From: an uncultured Arenicella sp.
GTDB taxonomy: Bacteria > Pseudomonadota > Gammaproteobacteria > Arenicellales > Arenicellaceae
Direction: 5' to 3'
Length of the DNA stretch: 38,406 nt
NCBI GenBank assembly: GCA_947499305.1
Contig: CANMNN010000036.1
Coordinates: 1 to 38,406, forward strand
Every line of letters starts with the position of its first letter. Position 1 is the first letter of the stretch. The translations under genes were made by a program, and so were the position numbers. The notes beneath the pieces were generated by a model. It was not told where the DNA came from and searched no databases. It saw nothing but the letters and a program-made list of their open reading frames with translations. Of this stretch, positions 16,075-24,951 are shown piece after piece.

Positions 16075-17241
16075 ATGCTAATTGTTTACACCATTTTGTT
16101 TTTACTACTGCCAGCCGCATTGCTCTGGCTTGTTGAAAAACAACGTTGGGCAAAAAGAATAGGCGCTATCGTTTTATGTTACGCCGTTGGTTTAGCGCTT
16201 GGCAACGCAGGGCTTATTCCAGGCTCTGTGGAACAAGTGCAAACTTCGCTTTCTGAAGCAACCATTGCACTCGCATTACCCATGCTGCTGTTCACGCTAA
16301 ATATTAAAGAGTGGTCAGCGATGGCCGCAAAAGCCTTACTCAGTTTGGTCTTTGCGACGACATCAGTAGTAGCTATTGCCTCTACCCTATACTTTCTAAC
16401 CGCCGACGATAACGCCGTTCAAAGTAGCCACTTAGCCGCCATGTCGGTTGGTGTTTACACCGGCGGCACGCCCAACCTAGCGGCGATTAAAAGTGGTTTA
16501 GATATTCCTAACGATTTATACCTAGTGTTTCATAGCGTTGATACGCTATTGGGCTCGATATACTTATTATTCATGCTCACGCTTGCCATTCCACTTTTCC
16601 GGTGGCTATTACCAGCACCCATTGAGTTTGATAGCCAAACTAATGCCGCTGCCGACAAACTGGGAACCTACAATGAAGATTATTCACCGCTGCTAAAGTC
16701 GTCCAATCTAAGCCAAGTTGGAAAGGTGCTTGCCCTGTCAGTTCTTGCACTTGGTCTTTCGATAGCCGGAGCAGAAACAAGTAAAGCGTTGTTCAATTTA
16801 GAGTCGACTGCAGCCATTACCATTATGCTTTTAACTAGTTTTGGCATTTTGTTTTCACTGCATGCGCGCGTACGCTCACTAAAGCTTGCCTACAAAATGG
16901 GTATGTATTTGATTTTAGTTTTTTGCTTAGTGATTGCCTCTACCGCTGATTTAACAACGCTCGCCGACTTTAACATCATCATCGCGGTTTTCTTATTTGG
17001 CGCGGTCACCGGCAGCGTAATTTTGCATGCTCTGCTATGCAAACTGACCAAGGTTGATAGCGATACGTTTATGGTGACATCCGTAAGCGCTATTTGCTCA
17101 CCTCCCTTTGTGCCGATGATGGTTAAGGCGTTAAACAACCCAAACGCCTTGCTCAGTGGCATGACTACCGGGATCATAGGCTTTGCACTTGGTAACTATC
17201 TTGGCATCAGTTTGGCCCTATTCTTACAAAGCCTAAATTGA
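16075..17241 (+). CDS. DUF819-family membrane protein
   Basis: A 388-residue integral membrane protein, mostly hydrophobic with about ten or more transmembrane segments, belonging to the DUF819 (YjcL-like) family of predicted permeases. Characteristic features are PMLLFTLNIKEW in the second-third helix region, the glycine-rich GVYTGGTPNLAAIKSGLDIP, HSVDTLLGSIYLL, and the C-terminal SAICSPPFVPMMVKALNNP motif followed by TTGIIGFALGNYLG. The start is placed at ATG 16075; a GTG directly before it (16072) is possible. It lies 74 nt after another membrane gene and 50 nt before the PLP lyase gene. The substrate of this family is not established. Confidence 0.85.
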   Translation: MLIVYTILFLLLPAALLWLVEKQRWAKRIGAIVLCYAVGLALGNAGLIPGSVEQVQTSLSEATIALALPMLLFTLNIKEWSAMAAKALLSLVFATTSVVAIASTLYFLTADDNAVQSSHLAAMSVGVYTGGTPNLAAIKSGLDIPNDLYLVFHSVDTLLGSIYLLFMLTLAIPLFRWLLPAPIEFDSQTNAAADKLGTYNEDYSPLLKSSNLSQVGKVLALSVLALGLSIAGAETSKALFNLESTAAITIMLLTSFGILFSLHARVRSLKLAYKMGMYLILVFCLVIASTADLTTLADFNIIIAVFLFGAVTGSVILHALLCKLTKVDSDTFMVTSVSAICSPPFVPMMVKALNNPNALLSGMTTGIIGFALGNYLGISLALFLQSLN

Positions 17242-17291
17242 TTTTAGCCCACCAAAATTCTTGCTGAATTGAAACTCATAACGAGCCCCAT

Positions 17292-18758
17292 ATGACACAC
17301 TTACACCACAAACCAATGCCGCAGTCAGGAGTAGACCAAGAAGAAATACTCTCTCAATTAGACGCGTTTAAGTCTGACGATCCTGAATATAAAAATGGCA
17401 AGGTATGGAGCCTAGTTTACTACATTGATGAAACACATCAGCAACTGCTAAAGGATTCATACTTCAAATACTCATCTGAAAACGGCCTGAACCCCACCGC
17501 GTTTAAGAGCCTTAAGAAAATGGAGAATGACATTATCGGCGCCACCGCCAGCATTCTTAATGGCACCGATGAAGTGTGCGGCGTAGTGACGTCTGGTGGC
17601 ACTGAAAGCTGCTTATTGGCGGTTAAGACATATCGCGACATGGCCAAAGATAAACGCCGCGTCAAAAAGCCTGAAATGATCATTCCCGAAACAGCGCACG
17701 TAGCCTGGTATAAGGCCAGCGATTACTTCGGCGTTAAGATTCGACAGGTACCGCTTGATAACAATCTAGTGCCCGATCTTAAAAAACTCAAGAAGATGAT
17801 TAACCGAAACACGGTTATGATTTTAGCCAGCGCGCCTGAGTACCCTCATGGAACCATCGACCCAATTGAAGCCATGGGCGAGATCGCGCAAGAAAAAAAT
17901 ATTCCCCTGCATGTAGATGCATGCGTAGGCGGCTTTATTTTACCCTTTTTGGAGATGAACGGAGAGACCCTGCCTAAGTGGGATTATCGTGTACCCGGCG
18001 TCACGTCCATTTCAGCCGACATTCATAAATACGGCTACGCTGCCAAAGGCGCCAGCACCATTACCTATCGCAATCTAAACTACTTGCGGTATCAAATGTT
18101 TGTGCAGCCAGACTGGTCAGGCGGCGTGTTTGCCTCGTCCGCCTTATTAGGTACTCGCCCAGGAGGCGCTTATGCGGGCGCTTGGGCCGCATTGCAATAT
18201 TTCGGCATTGATGGTTACAAAAAGCTAGCCGATGAGACAATCCAAGCCGTTAACAAATTAAAGAAAGGAATCACCGGCATTCCAGAACTTGAAATTATGG
18301 GCACACCACAAGGCCCGCTATTCGCATATCAATCGCGCGACACCGCGGTAAATATTTTTGCGGTTGGTGACCAAATGGATCTGATGGGCTGGAAGGTTAA
18401 CAAAAATCAAAAGCCAGACGGCCTGCACGCCATGGTAACCGCCCAACATCTTAAAGTAGTAGATCAATACCTAGCCGACCTTAAGCAGGCCGTAGAAACT
18501 GTGAAGGCAAACCCAGAGCTCGCCAAACAAGGCGGCGCCGCAACTTATGGAATGATGGCTCATGTACCCTTGCGCGGCATGGTTAAAAACAAGGTGTTAG
18601 AAATGTACTCAGAACTTTACCGTGCCGGTGGCGGATCGATAGACCTATCAGCTCAAGCGGCTGACACCAACGAAACGGCACCGACAAGCATTGTCGATAA
18701 AGCATTAGCTTGGTATGTAAACCGGCAAACTAAAAAGCAGCAAAACAAGAGTTCTTGA
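17292..18758 (+). CDS. Sphingosine-1-phosphate-lyase-like PLP-dependent enzyme
   Basis: A 488-residue cytosolic enzyme of the group II decarboxylase fold (aspartate aminotransferase superfamily). The sequence matches the sphingosine-1-phosphate lyase subgroup: GKVWSLVYY near residue 36, SGGTESCLLAVKTYRD (101-116) for phosphate binding, H136 to stack on PLP, VDACVGGFILPF (208-219) with Asp209, and SADIHKYGYAAKGAS with Lys246 as the Schiff-base lysine. S1P lyases split phosphorylated long-chain bases into an aldehyde and phosphoethanolamine. The eukaryotic N-terminal membrane anchor is missing, as in known bacterial homologues. The gene stands alone between a permease and an RNase H; no other sphingolipid genes are in the window. 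The substrate is therefore an inference. Confidence 0.85.
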   Translation: MTHLHHKPMPQSGVDQEEILSQLDAFKSDDPEYKNGKVWSLVYYIDETHQQLLKDSYFKYSSENGLNPTAFKSLKKMENDIIGATASILNGTDEVCGVVTSGGTESCLLAVKTYRDMAKDKRRVKKPEMIIPETAHVAWYKASDYFGVKIRQVPLDNNLVPDLKKLKKMINRNTVMILASAPEYPHGTIDPIEAMGEIAQEKNIPLHVDACVGGFILPFLEMNGETLPKWDYRVPGVTSISADIHKYGYAAKGASTITYRNLNYLRYQMFVQPDWSGGVFASSALLGTRPGGAYAGAWAALQYFGIDGYKKLADETIQAVNKLKKGITGIPELEIMGTPQGPLFAYQSRDTAVNIFAVGDQMDLMGWKVNKNQKPDGLHAMVTAQHLKVVDQYLADLKQAVETVKANPELAKQGGAATYGMMAHVPLRGMVKNKVLEMYSELYRAGGGSIDLSAQAADTNETAPTSIVDKALAWYVNRQTKKQQNKSS

Positions 18759-18762
18759 TCAC

Positions 18763-18779
18763 TAAGGCAAACGGCCTTA
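18763..18779 (+). terminator. Short hairpin after the PLP-enzyme gene
   Basis: TAAGGC (18763-18768) and GCCTTA (18774-18779) pair around a 5-nt loop, starting 5 nt after the stop codon. Only TTATTCG follows. It is a weak candidate for an intrinsic terminator separating the lyase gene from the RNase H gene. Confidence 0.35.
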
Positions 18780-18843
18780 TTCGAAGATAGGCGAACCCAC
18801 TGCATTACGATATGATTCCAATCCAACTGAACTGGGAGCAACA

Positions 18844-19614
18844 ATGGCTAAGAAGTTTTACGTCGTATGGCAAGGCCGACAAACCGGCATTTTCACCGAT
18901 TGGGATACCTGCAAAAAACAAGTAGACGGCTTTGCTGGCGCGAAGTACAAGTCATTCAAAACACAGGCCGAAGCCGAGGCCGCGTTTGCTGGCACAAAAG
19001 CTCCAACAAGCAATAGATCAGCCAGTACGGCCGCAAAAAAGAAGGTGTCTAAGCAAGGGGTAAAAACCTACACGGCTGATGAAATAGCCGCCATGCCACT
19101 AAACACTAAAATATTTACCGATGGCGGCTGTGACCCTAACCCCGGCAAAGCCGGCTCGGGCATTGCGGTGTATCGAAATGATATCGCAGAAGAGCTATGG
19201 TATGGCTTATACAACCCCAATGGCACCAACAACACAGCCGAGCTAAATGCACTTCATCAAGCATTGATCATGGCTAAAGGTGAGGCTAGCGAAGGCAAAT
19301 CAGTCGGTATTTTCTGTGATTCTAAATATTCCATTCAGTGCGTTACTCAATGGGCGGTTAATTGGCAGAAAAAGGGTTGGAAAAAGCCCGGCGGTGAAAT
19401 TAAAAATCTTGAGCTAATTAAAGAAATGTTCACCCTGCATCAACAGATAAAGAACGACATACAAGTACTGCATGTAAACGGGCATGTTGGTGTAGAAGGC
19501 AATGAACTGGCCGATCGCATGTCGATAGTTGCCATCGAGAAAAAAGAACCCAACTTTATTCAGTATGATGGAGAGCTTGATATTGGCGCCCTTCTAAAGT
19601 TGAGAGCAGGCTAG
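18844..19614 (+). CDS. rnhA: Ribonuclease HI with viroplasmin-type N-terminal domain
   Basis: A 256-residue RNase H1 that cleaves RNA in RNA-DNA hybrids. Residues 3-50 (KFYVVWQGRQTGIFTDWDTC to EAAFAG) form the caulimovirus viroplasmin/RNase H1 N-terminal domain that binds hybrids. A Lys/Ser-rich linker follows, and the catalytic domain covers about 87-235. The active-site residues are Asp93 (FTDGGCDPNPG), Glu133 (NNTAELNAL), Asp159 (FCDSKYS) and Asp224 (ELADRMS), with His214 in HVNGHVG. This eukaryote-like two-domain form is known in some bacteria. GGGAG lies 6 nt before the ATG. It is a monocistron or is followed by a 56-residue protein gene. A perfect hairpin overlaps its stop codon. Confidence 0.93.
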   Translation: MAKKFYVVWQGRQTGIFTDWDTCKKQVDGFAGAKYKSFKTQAEAEAAFAGTKAPTSNRSASTAAKKKVSKQGVKTYTADEIAAMPLNTKIFTDGGCDPNPGKAGSGIAVYRNDIAEELWYGLYNPNGTNNTAELNALHQALIMAKGEASEGKSVGIFCDSKYSIQCVTQWAVNWQKKGWKKPGGEIKNLELIKEMFTLHQQIKNDIQVLHVNGHVGVEGNELADRMSIVAIEKKEPNFIQYDGELDIGALLKLRAG

Positions 19615-19629
19615 TTGCTCTAGCCTGCT
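19605..19629 (+). terminator. Strong hairpin overlapping the RNase H stop codon
   Basis: AGCAGGCTAG (19605-19614) and CTAGCCTGCT (19620-19629) form a perfect 10-bp stem with a TTGCT loop. The stop codon TAG is the last three bases of the left arm. The following bases are not T-rich, so it may act as a 3' RNA stabiliser or Rho-assisted terminator rather than a textbook intrinsic terminator. Confidence 0.5.
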
Positions 19630-19698
19630 GGCTAACGACCACTGAGTCACACTGCTTTCATTAAAGCATTAAATAATTCACACCGTCAGAGAAAAGGC

Positions 19699-19869
19699 AT
19701 GTCGCAAACCACCGTAAAATTCATCTTAGAAAAAGAAACCAAAAACAGTGTGCGTTACAAAGAAGTGCCTGAGGAAGGTAAGGCTCCAATTATGGGAACC
19801 GTGTACGTGCAAAAGTGGTTTGCGGGTAATACACAAACGCTTGAAATCACGATTGATAAAAAAGACTGA
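19699..19869 (+). CDS. 56-residue hypothetical protein
   Basis: A small gene that begins at ATG 19699, preceded by AAAAGG about 2-7 nt upstream, and ends at TGA 19869. The protein starts MSQTTVKFILEKETKNSVRY and continues as a compact beta-strand pattern with GTVYVQKWFAG and TLEITIDKK near the end. Codon use and the even spread of charged residues look genuine, and this style of small beta protein (lysine-rich, with the YVQKW motif) is familiar as an uncharacterised conserved family in bacteria and phages. It lies 85 nt downstream of the RNase H gene on the same strand. Function unknown; family recollection is not verified. Confidence 0.65.
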   Translation: MSQTTVKFILEKETKNSVRYKEVPEEGKAPIMGTVYVQKWFAGNTQTLEITIDKKD

Positions 19870-19973
19870 ACTGTCGGTAGTCGATTGCTTTGATGTGAAA
19901 TTCATATCTATCTAACAAGCCAAATGGATAAGGATAAGATCTACTCCCTTTTTTAGTGTTTCTATTACATTCT

Positions 19974-20003
19974 TTGCAATGGTAGAGTGGACGTACCTAG
20001 AAT
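19974..20003 (+). promoter_or_regulatory. Candidate sigma70 promoter for the DUF1254 gene
   Basis: TTGCAA (19974-19979) and TAGAAT (19998-20003) are separated by 18 nt. They lie 57 nt before the ATG at 20060, in a 190-nt gap, and fit an individual promoter. The -35 element is good and the -10 element moderate. Confidence 0.4.
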
Positions 20004-20059
20004 CATCTTGTGTATCACGTTCAACGTTTTTTTGAGCAACCCATTGTTGAGGCAAAAAC

Positions 20060-21085
20060 ATGTTTACTAGAGCAGTTTACCAAAGAGCTCAGCAGCTTAG
20101 CTTACTCCTCTGCGCACTACTCCTCAATTCGGCCGCCTACGCCGAACAGTCTATTAACGTAAATGTGCTGAATTATGTTAATGCCAAATCCAGTGTGCAT
20201 TTTGATCGCGTATTATCAAGAGGCACTAGTTTTAACAACTGGTTACATAACCGCTCTCTGGTTCCGATTACTGAAAAACCGCAAGGCTCACGCCGAGTTA
20301 ATCGAGATACTCTTTACAGCTACGCGCTTGTAAACATCAGTGAGGGGGCGTCGTTCACCCTACCTGACTCTGATGGTCGCTACCTTTCAGTGCAGGTAAT
20401 TAACCAAGACCATTACACTAATCGAACCTATTATAAGCCGGGCGAACACAAGCTTAGCATGGCGAAATTTGATACTCCCTATGTGCTGCTGCTGGCGCGA
20501 GTCTTAGTAGATGCGTCTGATCCTCAAGACTGGGTAAAAGCACATGAGTTGCAAGACAAGCTTAAGGTCAATAGCCAGAGTGATACACCTTACGTATCAG
20601 CCAACTTTGATGCCCAGAGCCTTAAAGATGTTACTAAAACATTGTTGTCGCTTGCCGATGCCTTACCCGACGCAAGGTACTGCTTTGGACAAAAGGGCGA
20701 GGTAGATGCGGTGCGTCATTTACTAGCGACTGCATACGGCTGGGGAGGCTTACCCGATGCTGATGCTATTTATCAAAATGTTCAACCTAACTTACCGATC
20801 GGCGAGTATTCACTCAAGGTTCAAGATGTGCCAGTCGATGGGTTCTGGTCTGTTAGCGTATACAATCGAGATGGGTATTTTGAAAAAAATCAGCGCGAAC
20901 TTTATAGCATCAATAACCTAACGGCGGTTCCAAATGTCGATGGATCTTACACCATTCGTTTTGGTGGAGACGAGACTCAATCAAATTATTTACCCATAAC
21001 TGATGGCTGGAACTATGTCGTTAGAATGTATCGGCCAAAGAAAGAGGTCATTGATGGCAGTTGGGAATTTCCCATGGTGGAATAA
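20060..21085 (+). CDS. Secreted DUF1254/DUF1214 protein
   Basis: A 341-residue exported protein with a signal peptide (cleavage after AYA, about residue 28). It contains the two linked domains DUF1254 and DUF1214. The N-terminal one shows VNRDTLYSYALVNISEG and LPDSDGRYLSVQVINQDHY (about residues 79-119). The C-terminal one shows DGFWSVSVYNRDGYF and, near the end, LPITDGWNYVVRMYRPKKE followed by DGSWEFP. Proteins of this pair are common in proteobacteria, periplasmic and without an established reaction. Length is shorter than many family members (about 450), as the middle is compact. GAGG lies 9 nt before ATG. It is convergent with the DUF2306 gene. Confidence 0.85.
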   Translation: MFTRAVYQRAQQLSLLLCALLLNSAAYAEQSINVNVLNYVNAKSSVHFDRVLSRGTSFNNWLHNRSLVPITEKPQGSRRVNRDTLYSYALVNISEGASFTLPDSDGRYLSVQVINQDHYTNRTYYKPGEHKLSMAKFDTPYVLLLARVLVDASDPQDWVKAHELQDKLKVNSQSDTPYVSANFDAQSLKDVTKTLLSLADALPDARYCFGQKGEVDAVRHLLATAYGWGGLPDADAIYQNVQPNLPIGEYSLKVQDVPVDGFWSVSVYNRDGYFEKNQRELYSINNLTAVPNVDGSYTIRFGGDETQSNYLPITDGWNYVVRMYRPKKEVIDGSWEFPMVE

Positions 21086-21144
21086 TTTCAAGGTTGGTGG
21101 CTTTATTCGGCCGTCTATTTATCTTTTTCTATGTTGTCCTCAGC

Positions 21145-21981
21145 TTAAGACAGTCGAAAAAAATTCAGTATTGGTTTAGCCCAAAACAAATCCCAAAATG
21201 CCCAAGTACCGATCATCACCAATGATGCTGCCGCAAAAAATGAGATCGTTAATAACCCTTTAAGCTTAGCTGATTGTCTTGAACGCTTAGAGCGTAAAAT
21301 AAATTCAACCAGCAACAAGTTCGGCACGTAGAAAAAAAACGCCATAATCTTATCAAACCAACCACTAAAGTCTTGTTGGTGCCCAATAGCATCCGTTGTC
21401 ATAAACCAGAGCCCATATTCCATTCGATACAGCCATGACCCAATCGCAAGCGCAAACAGTCTAAGCGCCCAAGCTCGATGGTTTGCGAATTCACGCCGCC
21501 TCGCATAGCGATATGTTTGTACTGAGCAGATAAACATCAAAGCGCCATACAGGGCAAACCCGATGTCCATTACCAGCCCGCCTACGGTACCTCGTATCGC
21601 AATAAATAATAGGCCACCAATTGCGGCCACTAAGCAGGACAATAGATAGACTCGACCGCTCATGCGATGCACGCCAGGGGCTCGCTTACGCACCAGTGGT
21701 AACAACTGAATACATCCCAATATAAGGATCACGCCACCTGCAAAGAAATGTAGACCAATACTGTTATTTGCTAAGGTGCCACCATGCACATACAAACCGG
21801 CGAGGCTTTGATTCCAACTCTCAGGATCAACCGTGTATGACGACACGTAAAACGCCAAGATATACAGCCCGAACAAAAGAGTGCTCAGCCAAACTACAAC
21901 CGTTAACAGTTTCAAGCTCGCATGCAGAAGCTGGTCGATCAAATGTTGTTTCGAGGTTTCTACAATAGCTCGTATTGTCAT
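21145..21981 (-). CDS. DUF2306 membrane protein
   Basis: A 278-residue integral membrane protein with seven or so hydrophobic segments. The DUF2306 signature is visible: LHFFAGGVILILGCIQLLPLVRKRAPGVHR (in parts about residues 75-105), then SGRVYLLSCL, and a later TYRYARRREFANHRAW segment, with His residues that could bind haem or metal. The start ATG at 21981 is chosen because AAGG lies 6 nt upstream; a frame to 22050 lacks a ribosome-binding site. It is divergent from the PQQ-type dehydrogenase gene at 22186 and convergent with the DUF1254 gene. Function is not established for the family; a link to respiratory electron transfer is conjecture. Confidence 0.82.
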   Translation of the reverse strand: MTIRAIVETSKQHLIDQLLHASLKLLTVVVWLSTLLFGLYILAFYVSSYTVDPESWNQSLAGLYVHGGTLANNSIGLHFFAGGVILILGCIQLLPLVRKRAPGVHRMSGRVYLLSCLVAAIGGLLFIAIRGTVGGLVMDIGFALYGALMFICSVQTYRYARRREFANHRAWALRLFALAIGSWLYRMEYGLWFMTTDAIGHQQDFSGWFDKIMAFFFYVPNLLLVEFILRSKRSRQSAKLKGLLTISFFAAASLVMIGTWAFWDLFWAKPILNFFRLS

Positions 21982-22185
21982 CGTTAACCTTGCGCGATAG
22001 TGCTCAAATTCATTCGCATTGATACTACCGTAGCAGTTAACCGCTGTCATTGGCGACTATTAGCGAATGTTTTTTCTGTTGTGAACGCTGCTAAGAAGCT
22101 CCCCTTTTTACCATGAACATAGGGCGCGCATCTTGTACGTTATACTTTCGGTATTGATTCAAGCGATGCTCATTAAAAGGCTGTA

Positions 22186-23469
22186 GTGTTTTACCTTGGA
22201 TCCGAACAAACACTAATTCAAATAATATTGATTGCGATGAAAAATTATACGTTTCCCCCATCTGTTTTTTCTGGTTTTGGCTATATTGTTAGCGCACTCA
22301 TAGTCTCTTTCTCTTTAGCTGTTACAGAAGCTACTGCACTAGAAGCCCCTAAAGTAGTAGAAGACCAAAACCCTGTTTTGGTTAATACAACCGCCATTGA
22401 GGGAGGCTTCAAGCCAGAATACTTAAAGCAAATCGAACTGCCAAAAGGGTTCAGCATCAGTGTTTTTGCCGATGATGTGCCTGGCGCAAGATCTATGGCT
22501 CTGAGCGACGAAGGTATTGTTTACGTTGGCACGCGTGGACGTAGAGAAAGTACCAAGCGCTTGGGCAGTATCTATGCCGTTGTTGATAAAGATAGCGATT
22601 TCAAAGCAGACCAAGTTATAGAGCTAGCGTCAGATTTATTTATGCCTAACGGCGTAGCTGTACGTAACGGCTCTCTTTATGTTGCTGAGCCTAATCGTGT
22701 ATTAAGGTACGACGATATCGATAACTCGCTAAGCAAGTTACCTGAGCCTGTGATCGTTAACGACAGTTACCCTTCTGACATTCATCATGGCTGGAAATAC
22801 ATTGGCTTCGGCCCCGATGACCGACTCTACTTACCCGTCGGCGCGCCATGCAATATCTGCGAAGCCGATGAACAATATTCTGTCATTACAAGTATTAAGG
22901 CTAATGGCAGCGACAAGCGTGTTGTCGCGCGCGGTGTTCGTAACACGGTAGGTTTTGATTGGCACCCTGAAACTAAAGAACTATGGTTTACTGATAATGG
23001 GCGTGACCTGTGGTCAGATGATATGCCTCCCGAAGAGCTTAATCGTGTGAGCCAGGAAGGGCAGCACTTTGGTTTTCCTTACGAGTATGGAAAAGGCCAC
23101 CGAGATAACGTGTTTACAGCGCCAAGCGAAAAGTTCACACACGCAGCCCTCGAACTGCCTCCGCATACCGCGCCCCTTGGAATGAAGTTTTATACCGGGG
23201 AGATGTTTCCTTCATCGTATAAGAACAACATCTTAATTCCACATCACGGTTCTTGGAATAAGTCTGAGCCCGCCGGTTATTACATTAGCTTTGTCGAGTT
23301 AGACGGCAATTCTCCAAAGAAGCACACTTTGTTTGCGTCAGGCTGGCTACAAGATGAAGGCTATTGGGGGCGCCCAACAGATCTTCTGCAACTACCAGAT
23401 GGCTCGCTATTGGTGTCTGATGATCATGCTGGAGTGATTTATCGCATTACTTACAAAGGCCAGAACTAA
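22186..23469 (+). CDS. PQQ-dependent sugar dehydrogenase-like beta-propeller protein
   Basis: A 427-residue periplasmic protein of the soluble aldose/sorbosone dehydrogenase family, a six-bladed beta-propeller that often uses PQQ. Motifs include LPKGFSISVFADDVPGARSM, LYVAEPNRVLRYD, HHGWKYIGFGPDDRLYLPVGAPCN, RNTVGFDWHPETKELWFTDNGRD, and near the end HHGSWNKSEPAGY and GYWGRPTDLLQLPDGSLLVSDDHAG. Start choice is uncertain: GTG at 22186 has AAGG 5 nt upstream, but ATG at 22237 gives a cleaner signal peptide (MKNYTF then a hydrophobic run). The stop overlaps the start of the downstream serine hydrolase by one base, so both are co-expressed. The actual substrate and cofactor use are not proved. Confidence 0.85.
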   Translation: MFYLGSEQTLIQIILIAMKNYTFPPSVFSGFGYIVSALIVSFSLAVTEATALEAPKVVEDQNPVLVNTTAIEGGFKPEYLKQIELPKGFSISVFADDVPGARSMALSDEGIVYVGTRGRRESTKRLGSIYAVVDKDSDFKADQVIELASDLFMPNGVAVRNGSLYVAEPNRVLRYDDIDNSLSKLPEPVIVNDSYPSDIHHGWKYIGFGPDDRLYLPVGAPCNICEADEQYSVITSIKANGSDKRVVARGVRNTVGFDWHPETKELWFTDNGRDLWSDDMPPEELNRVSQEGQHFGFPYEYGKGHRDNVFTAPSEKFTHAALELPPHTAPLGMKFYTGEMFPSSYKNNILIPHHGSWNKSEPAGYYISFVELDGNSPKKHTLFASGWLQDEGYWGRPTDLLQLPDGSLLVSDDHAGVIYRITYKGQN

Positions 23470-24920
23470 TGCGCATTAATGTATCTAGATCTGCCGGCCT
23501 AAGCGGCCTGTGTTTATTGGTTTTATGCTCGGCCACAAGCGCACTCGCGCAACAAGCGCAAACCTCTGAGTTCGATTATTTTTCTGACAATCGAAACATG
23601 ATTCGTAACGGCGTACAGTCGGTTCTAACTTGCAATGGCCTGTTCACATCCAACCGAACGATAGACCAAGTGTTTGATCAAGAGCTCGCCTACCTCAAGA
23701 ACCCGGTTGGCAATGCTAAATCGGGCAACTATTCCGTTGATGTTAATACGCGCTCCGTCTCGGTAGGCGGCAAACATGATGGCACACGGATCACCGCCGC
23801 ATTTAGAGAAGGCGTTGGCTGCGTGGTGATGGCGCCTAACCAAACCATTGAGGATATTGACTTATTGCCCAAAGTGGCTCTTTCCAAACCCAAGCCGGCA
23901 GCAGCTGAAACCGACTGGCCGCAAGGCGATCGAATAGAAAAACAAACGCTAGACTCAAGCATCGACGCCCAAGCGCTCAAAGCCGCATCGGAGTGGGCAT
24001 TTAATCGAGATACACCAGAGCAAGATACGCTGAGCTTACTAGTCGTACATAAAGGCAAGCTCGTTCATGAACGTTATGCAGCGGGCATTACTCAGCAGAC
24101 TAAAACTCGAACATGGTCAACAGCCAAGAGTATTGCCGCCAGCTTTATTGGCATGCTAGTTGAAAAAGGCGAGTTAGATTTAGATGAGCCGCTGGATATC
24201 GAATGGTTGCCCCAACTTGCGGCCGACCAGCAAGACCCTAGAGATGAGATTACACTACGCCACCTGCTAAACATGTCTAGCGGCCTTTACCCTGTAGATA
24301 GCTTCGGTATGGAGTATGCGACTGGCTCTGGGCTGTCTTATTGGGCAGGCGCCAGCTCATCGGTAGGCGCTCGTCGTCGAGGTTTGGTAAGAGAGCCTGG
24401 CGAGTTTTGGGACTATGAAAACTACGACACATTGCTGGCCGTTCACGCCATGCGCAAAGTCTTAGGCGATGACTATCACCAATTCGGTTACCGAGAACTC
24501 CTGCACAAAATCGGCATGCACAATACCTTAATGAGCATGGATCGTTTTGGAGACTTTATTTTGAGTAGCCAGGTCTACACCAATGCTCGTGACTTGGCTC
24601 GCTTCGGGCTCCTGTATCAACAAGGCGGCAAATGGAATGGTGAACAACTGATTTCACAAAACTGGATCGACTTTAGTATCACTCCAGCACCGGCTTCTGA
24701 TGTGCGCAACAATGACTATGGCGCTCAATGGTGGTTAGTGCCAAGCAATCGAAAAGATGTGCCTGAAGATGCGTACTCCACGGCCGGCAATCGCGGACAA
24801 TATGTGATTGTCGTACCGTCTCAAGAACTTGTCATTGTGCGCCGTGGCTTAGATTTTGGTAAGCAAGGCTTCAATCGCTGGGACCTTACCCGAGAAGTAT
24901 TGAAAGCGTTCCCAAAGTAG
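23469..24920 (+). CDS. Class C beta-lactamase-type serine hydrolase
   Basis: A 483-residue exported protein. Residues 1-27 are a signal peptide (cleavage after ALA). After a leader domain of about 130 residues with two cysteines comes a beta-lactamase/penicillin-binding fold (about 165-480). The catalytic motifs are S217-T-A-K220, Y316-E-N318 and the late GNRGQY in place of the KTG motif, as in esterase EstB-like and 6-aminohexanoate-dimer hydrolase-like members (the preceding WWLVPSNR segment is of that type). So ester or amide hydrolysis is more likely than antibiotic resistance. Translation is coupled to the PQQ-type dehydrogenase gene (TAATG). A 13-bp perfect hairpin closes the unit. Confidence 0.85.
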   Translation: MRINVSRSAGLSGLCLLVLCSATSALAQQAQTSEFDYFSDNRNMIRNGVQSVLTCNGLFTSNRTIDQVFDQELAYLKNPVGNAKSGNYSVDVNTRSVSVGGKHDGTRITAAFREGVGCVVMAPNQTIEDIDLLPKVALSKPKPAAAETDWPQGDRIEKQTLDSSIDAQALKAASEWAFNRDTPEQDTLSLLVVHKGKLVHERYAAGITQQTKTRTWSTAKSIAASFIGMLVEKGELDLDEPLDIEWLPQLAADQQDPRDEITLRHLLNMSSGLYPVDSFGMEYATGSGLSYWAGASSSVGARRRGLVREPGEFWDYENYDTLLAVHAMRKVLGDDYHQFGYRELLHKIGMHNTLMSMDRFGDFILSSQVYTNARDLARFGLLYQQGGKWNGEQLISQNWIDFSITPAPASDVRNNDYGAQWWLVPSNRKDVPEDAYSTAGNRGQYVIVVPSQELVIVRRGLDFGKQGFNRWDLTREVLKAFPK

Positions 24921-24934
24921 GCTTTGGGAACGCT
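24905..24934. terminator. Perfect 13-bp hairpin between convergent genes
   Basis: AGCGTTCCCAAAG (24905-24917) and CTTTGGGAACGCT (24922-24934) pair perfectly with a four-base loop, TAGG, that carries the stop codon of the serine hydrolase gene. It lies between convergent genes ending at 24920 and 24952. No T tract follows on either strand, but the stem is very stable and should act as a bidirectional barrier or 3' end stabiliser. Confidence 0.6.
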
Positions 24935-24951
24935 CTGACTAATTCAAGGTC

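Noticed and set aside
23469..24920. Reading the serine hydrolase as an antibiotic-resistance beta-lactamase
   Set aside because: The KTG motif is replaced by GNRGQ, there is a long extra leader domain, and it is coupled to a dehydrogenase gene; an esterase or amidase role is more likely.
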